A stretch of 9,909 nt of DNA. Source: Myxococcales bacterium. GTDB lineage: Bacteria; Myxococcota_A; UBA9160; JALSIO01. Below, piece by piece: positions 7,518 through 9,909 of the stretch (the stretch's first letter is position 1; each line of letters starts with the position of its first letter). A program made the position numbers and the translations under genes. Location: the NCBI GenBank assembly GCA_026989995.1, contig JALSIO010000756.1, positions 1-9,909 on the forward strand, written 5' to 3'. The notes beneath the pieces were generated by a model that saw only the letters and a list, made by a program, of their open reading frames with translations, was not told the origin of the DNA and did no database searches.

Positions 7518-8339
7518 ATGGCCATGGAGCAGGGAGCGGGACGGGGAGTGCGCGTGGGACGCTTCGCCGCGGTGCTGCTGCTCGTGGCAGCGGTGGCGGG
7601 GCCCGGCGCGGCGCCTGGGGACGAGGCGGGCACCGCGGCCGAGTGGATCGCCCGGGTGAACGCGGCCCTCCGCCCCGCCCCGTCCATGAGGGCCTCCTTC
7701 CGGATCGAGAGCCGCGAGCCCGGCGGACGGCCGGATGTCATCTCCGGGCGGTTCTGGCGGCAATTCCACGACGGGACGAGCCGGACGCTGATCGAGGTGG
7801 ACGCGCCGGAGGCGGCCCGCGGGACCGCGATCCTCGTGCGGGAGCGCGAGGGCTCGCTCGAGCGCTATGTGTGGCTTCCCTTCGTGCGACGTCTCCGGCG
7901 GGTCCAGGGGATGGAGCGCACGGATCACTTCCTCGGCACGGAGTTCACCTACGAGGACCTCGGCTTCGGGCTGCCGCCGGAGCGGGCGCGGGGCGAGGCC
8001 CGCCGGGTGCGGGAGGGAGGCCGGGAGCTGATCCGCCTCGACAGCCCTCCCTACCACCACTACAGCCGGGTCACCACCTGGATCGACCCGGTCACCCACC
8101 TCGTGGTGCGCGTCCGATTCTACGACCACGCGGGGCAGCTCTTCCGGGAGCAGGAGTTCGGCGGCGTCGAGGAGGTGGACGGTTTCTCCTATCCGACCCG
8201 GATCGCGGTACGAAACCTCATCACCGGCAGCAGCAGCGTGCTCGAGCTCGCCGATCTCGACTTCCACACGCCGATCCCCGATACGGTGTTCGACACCTCG
8301 GAAGTGGGCCGGCGGATCGAGGCCGCCGAGTCGCCCTGA
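7518..8339 (+). CDS. Outer membrane lipoprotein-sorting (LolA-like fold) family protein
   Basis: This 273-residue protein begins at ATG 7518, with GGGAGG at 7502-7507 about 10 nt upstream; ATG 7524 is a weaker alternative. Residues about 12-32 form a Sec signal peptide: basic Arg residues, hydrophobic FAAVLLLVAAVAG, possible cleavage after an Ala near 31-32. The mature part fits the LolA-like family often annotated as outer membrane lipoprotein-sorting protein. The best evidence is RYVWLPFVRRLRRVQGMER followed by DHFLGTEFTYEDL, the counterpart of the family pattern 'lYlPalrrvrri...sFmGSDFsyeD'. TTWIDPVTHLVVRVRFYD and the final PDTVFDTSEVGRR are also typical. It is predicted to be periplasmic and to bind lipid or lipoprotein. 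Members of this family are often next to RND/MMPL-type transporters; none is visible here, so the partner is unknown. The 155 nt between the tRNA and this gene hold no other feature I can support. It is not canonical LolA. Confidence 0.88.
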   Translation: MAMEQGAGRGVRVGRFAAVLLLVAAVAGPGAAPGDEAGTAAEWIARVNAALRPAPSMRASFRIESREPGGRPDVISGRFWRQFHDGTSRTLIEVDAPEAARGTAILVREREGSLERYVWLPFVRRLRRVQGMERTDHFLGTEFTYEDLGFGLPPERARGEARRVREGGRELIRLDSPPYHHYSRVTTWIDPVTHLVVRVRFYDHAGQLFREQEFGGVEEVDGFSYPTRIAVRNLITGSSSVLELADLDFHTPIPDTVFDTSEVGRRIEAAESP

Positions 8340-8681
8340 CCTGGTCATCCCCCCGGGTCTTCGCCCGGGTCCGGGGCGGGGTTGGACTCGAGTCGGGTCC
8401 GGGTCCTGCCGAGAAGGGGGAGCGGGGTGGACGGCGGCGGGGGGCGTCGGGGTCGCCCGCCGGCCCACGAAGGGGCCCCGTGGGGGATCGCCCTCGCTTG
8501 CACGAGGGGGGAAGCTCCCTAGCTTCCGCCCCGGGCGAACCGACGGAGAAGATCGCGCGTCCAATAGTCCGAGTGCCCCGGGGACCGGGCTCCCGCGGGG
8601 CTCCATGTGCCCGTCCGGGGCCCACGGGGCGGCCGGGCGCGCAGCGAGGGCAGATTGGACCGAGACGACCGTGTGAGAGGC
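8340..8681 (+). other. 342-nt intergenic region upstream of the sigma factor gene
   Basis: No convincing gene lies here; the frame of the sigma factor is blocked by TAG at 8520 and 8565. Visible structure is: CCCGGG-TCTTCG-CCCGGG (8352-8369); a 10-bp palindrome GACTCGAGTC (8385-8394); CCCACG (8464-8469) with CGTGGG (8479-8484); CCCTCG (8491-8496) with CGAGGG (8503-8508); and GGAAGCT-CCCT-AGCTTCC (8510-8527). The last can extend past a bulged G into a G4/C4 stem. A weak sigma-70-like pair, CCGACG (8540-8545), 17 nt, AATAGT (8563-8568), matches 7 of 12 consensus bases and would give a leader of roughly 100 nt. The promoter is speculative. Confidence 0.4.
8352..8369 (+). terminator. Hairpin just after the LolA-like gene, possible terminator
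   Basis: A perfect 6-bp stem CCCGGG/CCCGGG with a TCTTCG loop begins 12 nt after the stop codon. No T run follows; the downstream sequence is G-rich. Position favours a 3'-end structure, while the missing T run argues against classic intrinsic termination. Confidence 0.25.
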
Positions 8682-9909
8682 ATGGATCCGAAGCGGGATG
8701 GGACCGCGAGCTGGTCCCCGGAGGAGCAGGCAGGGCGTCGGCCGGCCGCGGTCGCGCCCCGACGGGAACCCGCCCGCCGGACCGCCGACGAGGCGTCGGG
8801 GCCGGTGGAGAGCGTGGATCTGTACCTCCGCTCGATCGCCAACATCCCGGTGCTCACCAGCCGGCAGACCGACGAGCTCGCCGAGGCGCTCCGCCAGGCC
8901 GAGGAGGCCTTCCGGGAGGCGATGTTCGACATCCCGGGCACGGCGTTCCAGGTGGTGCAGCGTTTCGAGGCCCGGCGACGGGGTGGGCTGACCACGGCCG
9001 CACTCTCCCGGCACGGGCGCGATCCCGGGCGCCGGGACGCGGGCGAGGTGCTCGACCGCGCTCTCGAGCGGGTGGCGAAGCTCCTTCCGGCGGATGGCAA
9101 GTCGATGCCGGCGGCGGGGCCGGCGCGCAAGCGCTGGATGCGCCGGGTTGCGAAGGCCCTCCGCGAGGCCGATCTCTCCCTCGAGGTCCTTCGCCAGATC
9201 TATGACGACCTCGGCGACGTGCTGCGCGGGCGTGGGAGCGTGGCGCAGCGCGAGCGGCGGGAGCTCGGGCTCGACCGCGAGGGGCGCGCTGCCTACCAGC
9301 GCGGCACCGATGCGCTCGAGCGCTATGACGATGTGCGCCGCCTCTTCGTCCACCACAACCTGAAGCTGGTGATCCGCTTCGCCCGCCGGTACCGGAGCCT
9401 CGGCGTTCCCTTCGCGGACCTGGTCCAGGAGGGGAACCTGGGCCTGATCCGGGCGGTGGAGAAGTTCGACCACCGTCGGGGCTTCAAGTTCTCCACCTAC
9501 GCGGTCTGGTGGATCGAGCAGGCGATGATCCGTGCGGTGCAGAACCAGTCGCGGACGGTGCGCGTGCCCAGCCATCTCTTCGAGCTCCAGTACCGCCGCC
9601 GGGCCGCCGAGGAGAATCTCCGCAGCCGGCTGCGCCGGGAGCCCACGCGCGAGGAGCTCGCCGAGGCCCTCGACGTCGAGGAGGAGCTCCTCGAGCGCCT
9701 CGGAACTGCGATGGCGCCGGTCCAGTCGACCGAGGACCGGATCCCGGGCACGGAGGATCTGACCCTCGGCGATGCCCTGTTCGACGAGAGCATCGAGGAT
9801 CCGGCGGAGGAGCTCGATCGCGACTCGGCCGGGCGCCACATCGAGCCCCTCCTCGCACGGCTCGAGCCCCGGGAACGGGAGATCCTGCGCCGCCGCTTCG
9901 GACTCGGGG
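8682..9909 (+). CDS. Sigma-70 family RNA polymerase sigma factor, 3'-truncated by the window edge
   Basis: The frame stays open to the window end, giving 409 residues. Region 1.2 is VDLYLRSIANIPVLT (45-59). After it comes a non-conserved insert of about 130 residues (80-210). Region 2 starts near Tyr215 with VHHNLKLVIRFARRY, then LVQEGNLGLIRAVEKFD, and KFSTYAVWWIEQAMIRAV, the -10-recognition helix (Trp276-Trp277). Region 3 contains REPTREELAEALDV; the start of region 4 is visible in LEPREREILRRRFGLG, after which the helix-turn-helix is cut off. Having region 1.2 but no acidic 1.1 domain, it belongs to the RpoD/RpoS (group 1/2) class; which one cannot be settled, so no symbol is given. The ATG at 8682 has AGAGG only 1 nt upstream, which is too close. 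TTG 8655, behind GAGGG at 8646-8650 with a 4-nt spacer, is a credible alternative adding nine residues. GTG 8607 and GTG 8673 are also in frame. Confidence 0.95.
   Translation, partial: MDPKRDGTASWSPEEQAGRRPAAVAPRREPARRTADEASGPVESVDLYLRSIANIPVLTSRQTDELAEALRQAEEAFREAMFDIPGTAFQVVQRFEARRRGGLTTAALSRHGRDPGRRDAGEVLDRALERVAKLLPADGKSMPAAGPARKRWMRRVAKALREADLSLEVLRQIYDDLGDVLRGRGSVAQRERRELGLDREGRAAYQRGTDALERYDDVRRLFVHHNLKLVIRFARRYRSLGVPFADLVQEGNLGLIRAVEKFDHRRGFKFSTYAVWWIEQAMIRAVQNQSRTVRVPSHLFELQYRRRAAEENLRSRLRREPTREELAEALDVEEELLERLGTAMAPVQSTEDRIPGTEDLTLGDALFDESIEDPAEELDRDSAGRHIEPLLARLEPREREILRRRFGLG

Noticed and set aside
8340..8681. Possible sigma-54 (-24/-12) promoter around TTGCACGA (8498-8505)
   Set aside because: A GG dinucleotide and a GC/TTGC element at the required spacing are not present together; the match is only to half a site.
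6795..9839. Antisense open frame of 1014 codons
   Set aside because: It runs through the tRNA gene, the LolA-like gene and the sigma factor on the other strand. It is a GC-bias shadow without recognisable domains.

Overview
This is a very GC-rich window (G and C clearly dominate every line; I did not compute the exact value). It is densely packed, and every gene reads on the + strand. TTG and GTG starts occur, each behind a Shine-Dalgarno sequence. The gene content (shikimate genes next to a Roadblock/LC7 protein, a very long TPR protein, a GspA/ExeA-like ATPase and a LolA-like periplasmic protein) suggests a Gram-negative, GC-rich bacterium of the former Deltaproteobacteria (Myxococcota/Desulfobacterota-like) or a similar lineage. 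This placement is an inference and I cannot name a species.

Layout. Positions 1-787 hold the 3' two thirds of aroB (3-dehydroquinate synthase). A small TPR-like protein (790-1305) follows after 2 nt and overlaps a Roadblock/LC7 protein (1302-1676) through ATGA. After 50 nt comes aroQ (1727-2191), the type II dehydroquinase. Thus steps 2 and 3 of the shikimate pathway flank a small regulatory-looking gene pair. After a 178-nt hairpin-rich gap, a second unit encodes a 1223-residue TPR protein with a long acidic disordered middle (2370-6041, TTG start) and, 19 nt later, a 374-residue AAA ATPase of the GspA/ExeA/MshM type (6061-7185, GTG start).

A pair of hairpins separates this unit from a complete tRNA-Gly(CCC) with encoded CCA (7287-7362). 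Next is a secreted LolA-like/outer-membrane lipoprotein-sorting family protein (7518-8339). A 342-nt hairpin-rich gap then leads to a sigma-70 family factor that runs off the right edge (8682-9909).

How they may fit together. aroB and aroQ are housekeeping. The TPR, Roadblock and GspA-like ATPase genes are the kind of genes found near type IV pilus, type II secretion and polarity functions, and aroK-aroB often follows pilMNOPQ in related bacteria. The best functional guess for the central block is therefore a cell-envelope or pilus-associated scaffold plus ATPase; this is not proven here. The most testable unusual point is in the sigma factor: the residue aligned with E. coli sigma-70 Thr440 is Ile. 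No CRISPR array, insertion sequence, phage gene or obvious riboswitch was seen.
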